The notes beneath the pieces are model-generated. The model did no database searches and was not told the DNA's origin. It saw only the letters and a list, made by a program, of their open reading frames with translations. Shown here piece after piece: positions 1 through 17,400 of a stretch of DNA of 64,000 nucleotides; positions within the stretch are counted from its first letter, which is position 1; each line of letters starts with the position of its first letter. The stretch is from NCBI GenBank assembly GCA_964019055.1, contig OZ025206.1, forward strand, positions 19,379,578-19,443,577. The letters are read 5' to 3'. The DNA comes from Anthopleura xanthogrammica (Eukaryota > Cnidaria > Anthozoa > Actiniaria > Actiniidae). The position numbers and the translations under genes were made by a program.

Positions 1-205
1 TTGGAAATGACGCGTGAAAAATGACGCGTGCGTTTTCATGACTTCCATGATATTTCCATAGTTTTTGAACTTCCATGGTATAGAAATATGTTGCAAGTCG
101 CCACTTCCATCATATTTCCAAAATATTTTCAACATCTAAAATAGATCGGTTTTTTTTCAGTGTTAAGGAGGACAACACTGGTTTTCTACTCAGTAAAGCT
201 TTGTA
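1..205 (+). repeat. Left part of tandem duplication (copy 1 intron sequence)
   Basis: This stretch matches 9985-10173 almost base for base, apart from a short extra duplication near position 15. In the right-hand copy the same sequence is intron 3 of the CARD gene and forms the right half of a MITE. The match resumes at 2012 after an insertion, so positions 1-3237 and about 9985-11391 are two copies of one block in direct orientation, about 8.2 kb apart. The left end of the block lies outside the window. Confidence 0.8.
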
Positions 206-206
206 A

Positions 207-2011
207 TATCATGATTACCTCGGGATTCATTGTTTCCAGAGGGCTGTTTAAGGTCTAACATCCCCCTGGATGAATAGTGATGAGGGATATTTAGACTAAA
301 TATCCCTCATGAATATAATCATGAGGGATGTTTAGACTAAATATCCCTCATCACTATTCATGAGGCACTGTCCCTCATATGACAATCATCGGGACCATGG
401 CTGGGTCGCATCGACCCAATCGAAAATTTTGAGCCATGACCTTGCACTACACATTATTCAACACCCCAGCACTTGTGGGACCCATTGAGTAATCTTTCCG
501 CATGCGTTGACTAGATCGGGAATTTTTCTTACTATTTGTGACGTAATCCCGACGGTTTGAAAACACTTCATTAATACCGCTCTAGGCCAACTCAAGCCTC
601 GGGAGGTTTAGTTAAAGTCCCTCCGCCTTCGGCGTCGGGACTTCAGCAAAACCTCCCTCGGCTTTCGGGGACATTTAATCACTAATCACCCTCAAGTCAC
701 GCTATTACTTATAATAATATCATGATTACCTCGGGATCCATTGTTTCCAGAAGGATGTTTTTAAAAGGTCTAACATCCCCCTGGATGAATAGCGATGATT
801 TCCAGGTGATCTTAGGAAAAGCGATTAGCCAATCAGATTGCGAATCGTGATATCCGAAAAAGAATCAATCCCATGCGTCTTTTCGAGCTCAATCATGGAT
901 AAACAGAGGGAAATCAAAACAAAACCAAATAGCATACAAGTACAATAATGCTAGGAAAAGTGTCATTTAGCCGATTATTTAAGGCTAAAAATGTTTCTAC
1001 TTCAAAGAATATGTTGTCTACATGAGACTAAGAATATATTTTCATCGGTTAGGTTAATATTCATGGTTTTTTATTAAAGAATTACCGTTGAAACGATCTC
1101 GAAGAAGCTGCCGAAAAGCTTTCTCGATTCCTTGGCAGGATTTAACTAACATTTCCACACCCTACGCTGCTCTTTTGTCCTTGGCAATCTCCAGGATGCT
1201 TTGAACCTTAAGAAAATCCTTTTATCTGTTATTTATAGTGTCTCGTTTTCAATAAGAAAAGACTTATTGGCGAGAAAGTCGCTCATAATTAGCCTATTTT
1301 CAAGATGGCCGCCATGCAACTCAAGTGAATTGAGCGTGAGGTGGATGATGGGATTGATTCTTTTTCAGATCAGGAAATCATGCTTTGCGCGCCTAGTCAG
1401 ATCACCTGGTTAGACTAAATATCTCTCATGAATATAATATTCATGAGGCATGGTCCCTCATATGACAATCACCGGGACAATGGCTGGGTGGCATTGACCT
1501 AATCGAAAGATTTGCGCAATGACTCTGCACTACACACTATTGAGTAATATTTGCGCATGCGTTGAGTAGCCGAGAATTTTTCTTACTTTTTGTGACGTAA
1601 TCAAGATGGTTTGAAAACACTTCATTAATACCGCTCTAGGCTAACCAAAGTGAGTTAGAATAAAGCACCACGAATGAATGAATGCTGGTTGAATTCGCCA
1701 TTGTCGCATTTAACAAAGGCAAATTCCCTTAAGTATGCCGCATATCAACAGCTTTGTAAAACTTTGTAATTCATGCATCGTACGAAAGCTAACATATTTC
1801 CTAAAAGCAGTTTTATTCCTCGGTAATCATAATATTACAAACTAATAGCATGAAATTTCGGGTGATTAGTGATTTTAATTTTGTCCCCTCAAGCCTCGGG
1901 AGGTTTAGTTAAAGTCCCTCCGCCTTTGGCGTCGGGACTTCAACAAAACCTCCCTCGGTTTTCGGGGACATTTAATCACTAATCACCCTCAAGTCATGCT
2001 ATTACTTATAA
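207..2011. mobile_element. 1.8 kb composite insertion flanked by TAA
   Basis: Compared with the uninterrupted copy at 10171-10180, these 1805 bases are extra and sit between two TAA triplets (204-206 and 2012-2014), a three-base target duplication of the type made by PIF/Harbinger elements. Inside are two related units in tandem, about 207-713 and 717-2011, sharing a TAA at their junction. Both start with TATCATGATTACC and end with GCTATTACTTATAA, and both contain the same imperfect hairpin (600-657 and 1896-1953). The second unit has about 600 bases of extra sequence. I see no transposase; a non-autonomous DNA element is the best call. Confidence 0.6.
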
Positions 2012-2306
2012 TAAGTGCGTAAAAATCCATGCTTATAGCTTAAATCCCTTCCCAAAAATGTTTTCCGTGCTCTTTTAAATAATACTGTTCACAGTGAAAG
2101 TGACGGAAGCACAAAAGAAGGATGAAGAGGGACAATCAAAATGTGGGAAAAGCTCTTTACATTATTATAAGCTACACTTCTTTTGTGCTTTCATCACTTC
2201 CTGCGACCTGTATTACTGAACGGTGGAGCAAGGAATATGTTGTTTTAAGTATATCATGAGGCTGAAGGAAACTCCATTAAGCAATTTTTCTCTTGATGCT
2301 TTTCAG

Positions 2307-2833
2307 AAGTGTTGAACTTCAACAAGGCATTTGATCGTAATGGTGTCATCTACACTTTGAGTGCAAAAAATCAGAATTTTTCATTGGCTGCGAAGCGTTC
2401 TTCAGATGCACATGGTCACGCGATGGACATCTTTAACCATTCGACTGGCACCCACAGTGGCACTGAAAACAAGGAGCATTCTTGGTGGCAAATAGACTTG
2501 GGAGAGGATGTCCTAGTATTTCCCAATCACTATGCATTACGTCATGGCAGTGATAATGGGCTGGCAGCGATCAGCAACTGGAAACTCGAAGGGTCACGTG
2601 ATGGGAACAACTGGAAAGTCTTACGGGAACATAAAAATGAAAGAGGATGGTGTAAGAAACGTCAAACCGTATATCCATTCTACACGGGTACCTGGGCAAT
2701 CGAAGGGCCCATCGATGCCGTCCGTTATTTAAGAATCTATCAAACTGGCAAGAATTCAGCTGGTGATTATGCATTGTATCTGTCTGGCATTGAGGTTTAT
2801 GGCGTGTTGCTACACATGTGTGACGGTGACTGA
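2307..2833 (+). CDS. Terminal exon of an upstream tandem paralog: F5/8C (discoidin-like) domain
   Basis: The exon starts after the acceptor GATGCTTTTCAG and runs to a TGA at 2831-2833, about 175 residues. It encodes a complete F5/8 type C domain: SWWQIDLG, HYALRHG, ISNWKLEGSRDGNNWKVL and a final LYLSGIEVYG strand. It differs from the last exon of the CARD gene (10470-10996) by one residue (T for A in KKRQTVYPF) and keeps the same acceptor and phase. The flanking intron sequence is duplicated too, so this is most simply the last exon of a tandem paralog whose 5' exons lie left of the window. It could also be an orphan duplicated exon. The intact frame argues against long decay or for a very recent copy. 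Confidence 0.65.
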
Positions 2834-3237
2834 CTGAATGACTGACGTCACACTATGATTGACAAAGTAAGCCAAATAGACTCTTTTAGCTTGTGCACAT
2901 GTTTTCCCATTTCAGACGACGTGTCATTCTCTTAAAGATTAAAGATTCTTTGTTTGAGTCGTATTATACTATCAAAATCGTTGTCAGTGCCACTGCGTTT
3001 CGAAAATGGACGTCCCCGAAGTAGAAAATACACTGTTTAGAAATTCCAAAACCTTTCCAGAATTGAAATCTTTAATTTGCTAGATAACTATAGTATCCCT
3101 AGGCATTTTATATATTTATATATATTTTTTATAAAATCACAGAGTGAGAAGTTCTTTTCGCCAGAAAAGGAACACACTCGTTAAACTGCCCTTCCAGAGC
3201 TAAGAATTCGAATGCTGTTTATTGAACCAAAAAATCA
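2834..3237 (+). repeat. 3' flank of tandem duplication, copy 1
   Basis: This matches 10997-11391 with small indels. The match ends at the words AATCACCAACC; beyond that, copy 1 continues into sequence duplicated from the NACHT-WD40 locus, while copy 2 continues into unrelated AT-rich DNA. The breakpoint is therefore near 3237. Confidence 0.7.
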
Positions 3238-4185
3238 CCAACCAATGGAAATCTCATTCCCGAGGCTCTCAATTTCAAAATTTCATCATTTTCGGCGTTC
3301 AATATCTCTACCGCTCCCCCCCCCCCCCCCCCCCCCCGCTAATTTCTGGCAAGTGCCTAAGCAAAGAAGTGTGTGAAGGTTCATTATTAGAAGTTCGGTT
3401 TATACTGAATTTGATCAACCACTGACTATGAAAAGGATGGTGGAGATGATGGTAATGACGACGATGACCAGTTAGGATGATGATGTTGTGGTGCAGTATA
3501 GTAATGATGATGATGTCGTTGTTGATGAGGACGATTTTTTTTTTGATATTGTTGTTGTTGTTGATCATGATAATCAATGGCTATACTCACAGGGCTTAAC
3601 TCTGATGTCATTATCGACGACGTGCCTTGAACTTTTTTCTGCAAATATAGCAAAAGTTAATCGTCAAACAACTGAACAAAGCAACCTGAACTTCACAATA
3701 AATAACAAAACACGGGTGATGTGCGCTGCTAAATAATCCCGTCACCATCTCTCATCACCGAGGTCGTGCCGTTTTCATTCAGTATGCTAGAAGAACCCTT
3801 TTTGGTCTTCTCTTCAATAGCTCTTATTCTAGATCCGCGTCCGTAGTTTTGTTTTGTGCTCTGCGAGGGTTTTTCTTAGGATTTTCGGGGGTTCCTTCCT
3901 CCGCAAAACCCAGCACATAAGATCAGCTGCCCTTAGGCTGTTTCAGGAATCAGTAAACGTAATGTTTGGTTTTAAATAATGATGATGCGCACAACTCCAT
4001 CGTTCTTAGTAGCTCACTATTACAAAGTAAGAAGATTGTTACTTACGTCATAGATTCGACTGACTAGTTGTGATGCTAACTGACTACTATCAGCCAAAAT
4101 AGCATCTTTACCCAGCTCCAGTATTTCTCCAACAGTCACGATATCTGGGTCCTTGTGGTACTCCTGGACATGCCTAAAATCTTTT
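3238..4185 (-). pseudogene. Duplicated fragment of the NACHT-WD40 gene (exons 15 and 16)
   Basis: This block is about 95% identical by eye to 19391-20034 joined directly to 23205-23424. On the minus strand it holds an intact copy of the 48-base exon 16 (about 3604-3651) and most of exon 15 (about 4046-4180), each with its splice donor. Homology stops inside exon 15. No other exons of the gene follow, so this is a dead partial copy. It lacks the Kolobok-type transposon and the neighbouring MITE found in the parent intron, so it records an approximately empty insertion site. Confidence 0.75.
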
Positions 4186-4379
4186 TCTCCTTAATTGTGC
4201 ATCAGTAATTATAATAAAGCTTCATAAATAAAAACACGTACATTTGGTAGAAGCTCTTACAAAAAATAAAATAACTAAGGAGGAGTAATTTTTCCTTAGT
4301 TTTTTTTCCGATCAATAATGGCAAATCATGTTGAGCTAAATAATACTTATCCATGTACAAAAAATCTTGATTTCATTTC

Positions 4380-4510
4380 AGAGCTATCAATAAAGCGTGT
4401 TAACAGTGCCAATCTGAGGTAACATCATTAGCGAAGTCAAAGCTGAACTACTGCAAATTAGGGAAAAAGCGAAGATCCGACCATTCAAGCCGACTAGCAA
4501 GCTAAGATGA
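4380..4510 (+). pseudogene. Decayed copy of CARD-gene exon 2
   Basis: This resembles 7801-7930 (acceptor plus the start of exon 2 of the CARD gene), for example GTGTTACCAGTGCCAAACTAAGG there against GTTAACAGTGCCAATCTGAGG here, but with many substitutions and indels that break the frame. It keeps the TTTCAG acceptor word. It is probably a relic of an older duplication in the same gene family. Confidence 0.5.
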
Positions 4511-6278
4511 GCAAAAGAATTCATGAAGAACGTGAATTTAAAATTTATTGTAATTTCCGTTGAGTTGATCCAATAAACTGATTTTAACCTAGGTGAATTC
4601 AGAGTGTAAAAATTGCATCAAAAATGATGCCGAATGTGGAGGAGGGAGGGAAAGAGGGATCGAAGAAAAGGTGGGAATGAATGAATATTTAACAACCTTG
4701 GGGTACTACTTCGTGAGGCCCATTCTATCACTATCATTTGGTTTTTGTGGAGCTTGAGGGAGGAAAACCGGAATATCCACAGAAACACCATTGTAGCAAC
4801 GGAGAGAACAACACATCTTACAAACCGCTAACACACATGAGGACCCATGTTTGAGTCTATCGCGCAGAATGGATGGATGGATGGACGGACGGGCGGGCGG
4901 GCGGGCGGATAGATGGATGCATGGATGCATGGATGCATGGATCTATTTAAAAAATAACAGCCATATAGCACTACCACTCTATTCAATATATTGTGTATAA
5001 AACTCTTAATACAGGTACCTGGTGTTTTTTTGAGGATCTTGAGGGAAGAAAACCGGAGAAACACTCTCGTGGCAAGAGAGAGAACAACAAATCTAAGAAA
5101 CCTAACTCACATGAGGACCCATGTTGGTGTCTATCGCGCAGGCAGAAATGAGGACGGAATCCTAGAACTTAAAAAAAAAAGCACTTTGAGAGAATGGAAA
5201 TGGGGATGGTGCAAATAGAGGGGAGCAGCATTTTTTTATGCTCCACAAAGGATTGGGCTAAGAGAGACAAAGGGCCCTTTAGGGGGAGGGGTCACGAACA
5301 TTTGTGCAAGTGAAATTCAAAATTCAGCAGCATCCCCCCCCCCCTCCCCCCAGCCTGTAAATAATGACTGGTCCCCGAGGGAATCCTGTAATTAATTTTT
5401 TTGAGATATAGAAATGGTAAGTACATCCTTGAGGTCGAAAGAAATCGGATATCACTGAAACGACCCATGTTGGTGTCAATTGCGTAGGTTGCCATGGTGA
5501 GTGAAACTGTCGTCATCGCAATAGCATTCGGTTCTCCAAGTAAAACTCCTTGGTCTTCTTAAAGTCAAGATAACGTAAATCAAAGGTAAGTTGGTTTCTG
5601 TATTCGATTTATATATATACAGGAAAACATTTCAGTTTTTGTGCAGTAATTTTAGCATAAAATAAATATAATTAATTGCACTAAATTTCCAATCTTCTCC
5701 TTGATGTCAATATTGTTGAAGACATGCACATAAGCATGTAAAGCTATTTGATGGATTAAATATCTTACGAAGTGTCTTTAACCCATCCTTTAATTTATCG
5801 GAATATCTCTTTATAAACAGTTCCGATCAACTCATTTGGTTAGTTCCCGAAGAAAAAGCGAATAAGCAACGCTTTGCAACCGATCAAGTTGCATTTTCCA
5901 TGGCAAGCAAGCATAACATTTGATTGAAATCGCCAAATCAAAGTTCAAAGAAATTCAAATTTGTTCAAAAATTCTAAATTGTAGAAAGCAGCTCAGTTAA
6001 AGTAGCAAGAACAAAAAGTAGTGAAATTATAGGAATTACGACAGAGAAAGAATGGCTGTGCCCTCTAAAGTTCATTCGACTTCCTGCTCGGTAGAAATGT
6101 TGAATTATTTTTTCAGGTATAAAATTTCTTCGATAGGTTGTGACCTTACTTCTTGCTCTTTTGAAAATATAATTGTGTTTTGTGCGTCTATAGTCACCAA
6201 GTGGACTAAATTCAGTTGATTCAGCTTTGTATTTTCTTTTCTAAAGCCAAGATTCTGGTCTCCATCAATTCAAGAAGT
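4511..6278. other. Gene-free stretch with short repeats
   Basis: I see no supported gene. It contains a GGAT/GGGC-type tandem run (about 4868-4945) and a repeated word group around CACATGAGGACCCATGTT (about 4800-4866 and 5080-5146, with a shorter echo near 5460) that looks like a dispersed repeat. The last part (about 6246-6278, after the acceptor TTTCTTTTCTAAAG) is probably 5' untranslated sequence of the CARD gene. Confidence 0.5.
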
Positions 6279-10996
<4,718 letters not shown>

Positions 10997-11391
10997 CTGA
11001 ATGACTTAAGTCAAACTTTGATTTACGAAGTAAGCAAATAGACTCTTTTAGCTTTGGCGCATGTTTTCCCATTTAAGACGACGTGTCATTCTCTTAAAGA
11101 TAAAATTTTTGGTTTGAGTTGTATTATACTATCAAAATCGTTGTCAGTGCCACTGCGTTTCGAAAACGAAGTAGAAAATACACTGTTTAGAAATTCAAAA
11201 CCTCTCCAGATTTGAAATCTTAATTTTCTAGATAACTATAGTATCCCTAGGCATTTTATATATTTTCAAGATTAAATCCTTTTTCTTCAAAATCACAGAA
11301 CGAGTTCTTTTCGCCAGAAAAGAAACACACTCGCTAAACTGCCCTTCCAGAGCTAAATATGCTGTTTATTGAACCAAAAAATCACCAACCT

Positions 11392-14234
11392 GATGTGTTT
11401 TTATTAGAAAAAAACTAGTTTTCCAATACTTTTTTTAAAGAAAAAATGGCTTGATCATCTAAAACATCTGCATAAAAATGAAAAAATAGAAGCCGACAAT
11501 TTGGCGAGACTTGCTCAAATATTAGCCAATTAGCGCAAGGGAATTTGAACCAATAAGCGATCAGATGATCTTGCAATCCTCAATTTTGCCAAGCTCGCTG
11601 CAAACAGTTCGAATCCAGTGGGTTTTAGGATCCCCACTTTTTCTGGTGTTTTTTGTTTGTTGTCATTCCTTTTGCTGGCTTTACTAAGCAGATACAACTT
11701 ATCGAAAAACAAACTTATGTGAAAAACATCACTTTTACTTTTACTTTTCATCACTATTACTTTTGTGAAGAAATCAGTCATGAAGCTGTACAGGAGTTAT
11801 ACATATCACTAGATGATGCATTATGACATTAATTAATGACATTAATAGAACAATGATCACCTAGCGTACAAATATATACTATTGGCTGTGTGGCTGACTG
11901 TATCACTAGTAAGATAGAAGAACAAATAACTTTGTCATATGTAATATTAATGACATTAATAGAACCATTATCACGTGATGTACAATAGATACTATTGGCT
12001 GTATGGTTGACATATTCATGTGCCTTCTCATGTTCAACCCTTAAACAAAGAAATGATATTCTAGCGAATGACACGTGGTCTAAAATTTAAAAAAAACAAC
12101 ATTACGGTAAGGTAAAAGGGGCTAATGCATTGAACTAAAGAAACTACAGACCAACAAAAAAGTTTGTAAATTTTTTTAGCTTAAAAATACCTTGAAAATA
12201 TCAAAATAAGAATTTTATTAAAGTTAAAATAACCTATTAAAAAAAGGCAATTAAAGTAAAAAATGCATTGACTTTTAAATGCGTCGATACATTCGAACAA
12301 ATGCAGCTATTACAAAAAAAGTTGTTAAAGCTTTTGTAGCATGTTTCATGCCGCTTACCAAGCTTGAAATGTAAAACAAAATCATATGTAAATAATATCA
12401 GTACAGAAGAAAATATGCTGGAAAAACCTGCAGACAAAGTTTGGGGAAATACCAGATTATTCTGACCTTTCGCTGCTTGAATTCACATCACCCAAACTGC
12501 ATTTCGGGCTTGACATGCAACATTCAACAAAACCTTCACCAACCTTTTTTAAAATAGCTGTATAATAGCTGAATTGGACATTTTAAAAAATAAATTAAGT
12601 AAAAATGTATTGATTTATAAATGTCACATTTAAAATAAACATACCTATTGAGTTTGTAAGATTCGTAATTTTTAAAGAAATCCTTAGCTTGGTTAAAATA
12701 AATCTTTAAAAACAGTAAAATAAAAAAAAGTAAACAGATCATTAACAAAATTAAAAATGCAAGACAGCTTGAGTGATTTTACAGTCTAAAATGAGTTTCT
12801 TTTAAACATTTTCTAATACTGTCTCAACTAGTTTGCTTATCATCAAATGATGAGCCATCTCGCCCTCACGAGGTACGATTCTAGTTGCTACATATATATG
12901 AAAACGTAGAACTGTATTTCAATGAAAAATTGTCGATATCATTGTCAAGTATGTATTTTCCCTATATCAGTAGTGAAATTGCAAAAAGCGGTAGTAAAGT
13001 TAGAAATTATTAGAAAGGTAATAGACTAAATTATACAATATATAAGCTAAATGTAGGTAGATAGGGGATAAACGCTTGTAAAAGAGATATAGACAAGAGA
13101 AGTTCATTGTACCATAAATAGTCTATTTCAACTTTTTGCCCTTTAATAGTTGTTCATATTCTTAAGACACGAGTGCAAAAGCCTGCGCATACCTGTATGA
13201 AATTAGTCGAAAGCGTCTTCAAACAAAAGTCAAATTACTAGGAAAAGTTTAAACTTGCCTGACAAATGGAATTTACAAAATGACAAAACTTAAATATTGT
13301 CATTTGTATCTTGGTCTCACAAAACTATACTCAAAACATTTTGCATATTCGAAGAAAAATGGCGACGCAATTGAGTAAACTATATATTTTCTCTAAAAAG
13401 CGCACTTGATCGAAAAGTGCTTTCTGGTCGGTGCTTACTAGTTTCTAGTCTCCCTCGCAGCCATCAATAATGTCGGTCCCAGATCCTCCCGGGCCCTCCC
13501 CACCAACAGCCACTATGCAACCGGGATCTCTACACAGTCGTGATTTTCTAGTTTCCTTGTCGTCTTGATAAGCATGATTTCAAAACATGCGTTGGCACCA
13601 ACAGTAGTTTTCTCTTGCTATTCCATCACAAATCCAAACCTCACTGGCGTACTGTCACTTCTTGAAATGTTGTTGCTTATGGATTCCTCAATGAAGGCTC
13701 TTTGTGTTTTCATGTTTTCCGAGATAAAATATAAAACTAAAATTTCAACAATTCAATCTTTATTCATTTTTTTGAGTTTGAAGCGCAACTTGACTGCAGC
13801 AATTGTTGGGGGGGGGGGGGGGGAGGATACGGTCAGCTATTATTCATCTTGTTCTTCATCCAAACCACTTGTCATCTTTATTCCTTCAAACACGATATTC
13901 ATTTCTGTGGCGAAAATAAAGTATTACATATATTATTTAGATATATGACCGTTATCATGGGAGGCCCGCTCAAGGTAAAAGCGCCACTATGAAAATAAAA
14001 TCGGAAACTATCGCCCTTTTCTTGGTTTTTGGCACGTGACCATGCGAGTAGAAAAACCAAGCAAAACACAGTCCAGCAATGTTTATTTCCGCACATTTTT
14101 CAGTAGATTTTTCCGTGGTGCTTTACTCGCTCTTATGTAGACACAACTGTGTAATACTGTCAATCGTATCGAGCTCTGAAATCTATAATGCACGCCTTAC
14201 TCTTACTCACAGATCGAATTCGAATATTGCATGT
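11392..14234. other. AT-rich intergenic region between convergent genes
   Basis: There is no well supported gene. It holds a local duplication around ATTAATGACATTAATAGAAC (11830 and 11945), poly-G at 13808-13823, and a possible alternative terminal exon of the CARD gene at 13461-13543 (see the rejected list). A minus-strand AATAAA (14082-14087 on the plus strand as TTTATT) is a candidate polyadenylation signal for the NACHT-WD40 gene, about 360 bases after its stop. Confidence 0.4.
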
Positions 14235-14236
14235 TG

Positions 14237-14393
14237 GGTCAGGGACCGCGGAGAGTAATTTTGATTGGGGGGGGGGGGGGGGGCTAACGACCACCAAATA
14301 CTGGAACACCTAGGGGGGTTTGGGGGCATGCTCCCATTATTGGGGGGGCTAAAGCCCCCAGCCCCCCCCCCCCCCCCTCCGCGGTCCCTGTGG
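14237..14393. mobile_element. Short inverted-repeat element (CAGGGACCGCGGAG)
   Basis: CAGGGACCGCGGAG at the left is answered by CTCCGCGGTCCCTG at the right, enclosing poly-G and poly-C tracts. The same end sequence occurs alone near 9307-9320. It is typical of a dispersed non-autonomous element. Confidence 0.55.
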
Positions 14394-14443
14394 GTTCTAC
14401 TGAGTTAATAGTGTTTGCACAGTATCCCTGATTCTTTCATTGA

Positions 14444-17400
14444 CTAACCTCCACCACCAATCGCTCTAGTGCCCTCTTTGGGACACTGATATGGTACCAG
14501 ATTACGTCCCTGTCTTCTGAGGAACACCATAGGTAAAGGGCTTTCGTAGCCCAGTGCGATAACGTCTCCATCGAACAACGGCTGCACTGTGACAAGCTGG
14601 GTGGACCAAGACAAAAAACGCTATACTGAATGATACAACTCAACAATAACAAAAACAACGAAAACAACAGCGGCAACAACAACAATTGCATCATCAGCAA
14701 CAACAGCAGCAACAAAACATCAATAAGAGCAACAACAACAACAATAACAACAGCAGCAATACTAAAAAACAATAACACCAGCAACAACGACAACAACACA
14801 ATAGCAGCAGCAACAACAGTAACAATAGCAGCAGCAACAAAAACAACAGCAGCAACAGCAATAAAAACAACATAACAACAGCAACAGCAATAAAAACAAC
14901 ATAACAACAGCAACTGAATCCTAATATTTTAAAATAATCAAATGAAATCTAAATTACCTTGTCTGCTGTGAAACTGCCAACCTGTTTTCCTTCTAGAACA
15001 TCCCATAATATGATAGTCTTGTCATCATGTGATACAGCGTACCTTCCTCCAGAGGTTAGCACGTCTACTCGACTGCCATAATGCATGCTATGTAGCACAT
15101 AGCGAGCAATGCCTAGAGAAAGAACAACGCCTGAATCTTGAAACAACCTTTGGGTTGATCTTAGTCATGGCACGGCTAACGTACAGCTCAAACAATGAAA
15201 CAATCTCCGAACTGATCTAAGTCAGGGCATGGCTAACTCACAGAGATAAATTAAAATTATTATTAATTAACTTGTTAGGTTTTATGGAGGGACGCAAACC
15301 AGAGAACCCGGAACAAAACCCTCGAATCAAGGGCGAGATCCAACATACTCCTCCCACAAGTGATGCTGAGTCCAGGAATCGAACCCGAGTACCCAGAAGT
15401 GAGAGGAGAATGCACTATTACCGCTACGGTACACTTGGATCAAAAAAGTTTCATTGGGAAGGCCTAGAAAAACAATAACCGGGGAAGCGATCTAACTCTG
15501 ACTAGCGACGAGCTCGTGGTGCATAGAAGTGATGACCTTTAGTCCAACAACCCTATGAACAGCTAAATCTTCTCACCCATACTTACCAGTAATAAGATCC
15601 CATACCACTATGTTATAATCTTTGTGTGACGTCATGGCACATTTTTTGTCAATGATCGCGAGGGACCTGGTGTCTGTGTCATCGGGATATCGCAAGTCGT
15701 GGATAACTCTCTCTAGATTCAACGATTTATGAATCATTAATTATCTTCTATAAGCATACTTTTCAATTAACTAGTGATGTCTCAGATGTGCGGCAGTTAT
15801 TCGTAAAGGGGCACTTGGATGAAAATTGGAAATGACTTGAAACTTATCTATATGGCGGATAAGAATTATCAATTTTGTTCAGCATCTAAATTGTGAGTAA
15901 ATGATGTCCTTTACTCAACCCTATTGTTCTTTTAGTTTTTAAACCGAAATTTCTTAACTGCAAGTGGCTTCCAGGCTAACATTTTCGTAAATCTGGTTTT
16001 CACAATCATAATTGAGTCTTATTATCTACGAATACTTGATTTTTTCGGACTTTCAAAAAATAGGACGTTTTCATCAAAGTGCCCCTTTAATATTAACACT
16101 TGGGTTTTCACCACCCCTATTAGCCATTCTGAGGTTGAAGAAAAAAACTGGGTCGAGTTGGCATTGCATTGTGGGACTGTTTTAGTGGACGAAATAGACG
16201 CCATCTTGGAAATATGCCCCCTAAAACAGTCCCACAATGCACTGTAATACCAACTAGTCCACGTTTTTTCCTCAACCTCGAAATGGCTAAACGAGTAAAA
16301 GGCGATGTTACTAGAAACAGTAGTATTGTTCCCAGAATCTTTCTTAGTAATGTCTCAAGCAAAACATGAAAAGTGAGCTATTTGCAATTGAAAAATTCAC
16401 AGCACTGTAGTAATTCGATAGCACTGATAATGACTTACTTTTCTCGACGTTCCAGACAGATGGGTGTCGAATGTAATCGTCTTCGTTCGTTCGCCGAATG
16501 CTCAAAACAAAGTTCGTTCCGTCTGGCGTGAATGCAGCAAGAGTTAACACGAATCTTGCATACCCAGTCCTATCTATAGAAAATAACTGTTCCCGCTTAA
16601 TAACATCCCATATGAATATGACATCCAAAGGTTCGTCGTTATGAGCCAGAACGGTGCCTCCACTATTCACAATATATGCCCGAATCTTGAAATTCTGGCG
16701 CGGCCCTATTAACCTGCCGGTCTCCTCTCCTGTTTCAATGCTGTATATCTTAAGGTTCTTCTGATCAGATGAATAGGTAAGCATCTCTGTAGCCTCGTTG
16801 ACTAGACACAGGTCTGGAGTGCCAGCGTAAATGAAGTCGGGAATCTTGCCCTTCAGGACGCATAATACTTTCCAGCTATTCATGTCTACTATTACTGCAC
16901 GGTTGTCGACACGGAGGGCAGCTCGCCGGTCGTTAATCACCTTTAAATAATTGGACAAAATGTTGCTCACTCTACAGACCGGAAGGAAAGTAGAGAGATC
17001 CCACGTGGTGATCACATGAACATTCAGACCCAGTCTCCCCACGGTTATAACATGTCTTGGGTCGGTAGGTAGGGGGTAGATTTGGAGCACTGTTTCGGGT
17101 CTTTCTGTTTGATGACGGATATCTTCGCGATTCAGATCCCAAACACGAACCACGCTGTCCCCACCAGAGGTCACAATAATGCTACCAGCAGCGGCTAAGG
17201 TCCGAGATATGTAGTTTGAATGCTCGAGGACGTCTCTTCTCTTGTTGGTGTTAAGATCCAATATCGCAACTTTGTTCCTTTTTGGGAATACCATGAAGTC
17301 ACTGTCGGCATCAACAGACAGATGTTTGATCCAATCATCGATTTTACATCGAATGCTTCTTAGCTTTGATCCACTTTTTACATCGTATAAATCAACAACC

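Noticed and set aside
13461..13543. Possible terminal exon (acceptor CCTCGCAG) that also fits the phase of CARD exon 3
   Set aside because: It reads 27 residues of low complexity. The F5/8C exon fits the same phase, lies nearer and is a complete domain with a tandem paralog. It remains a possible alternative 3' end.
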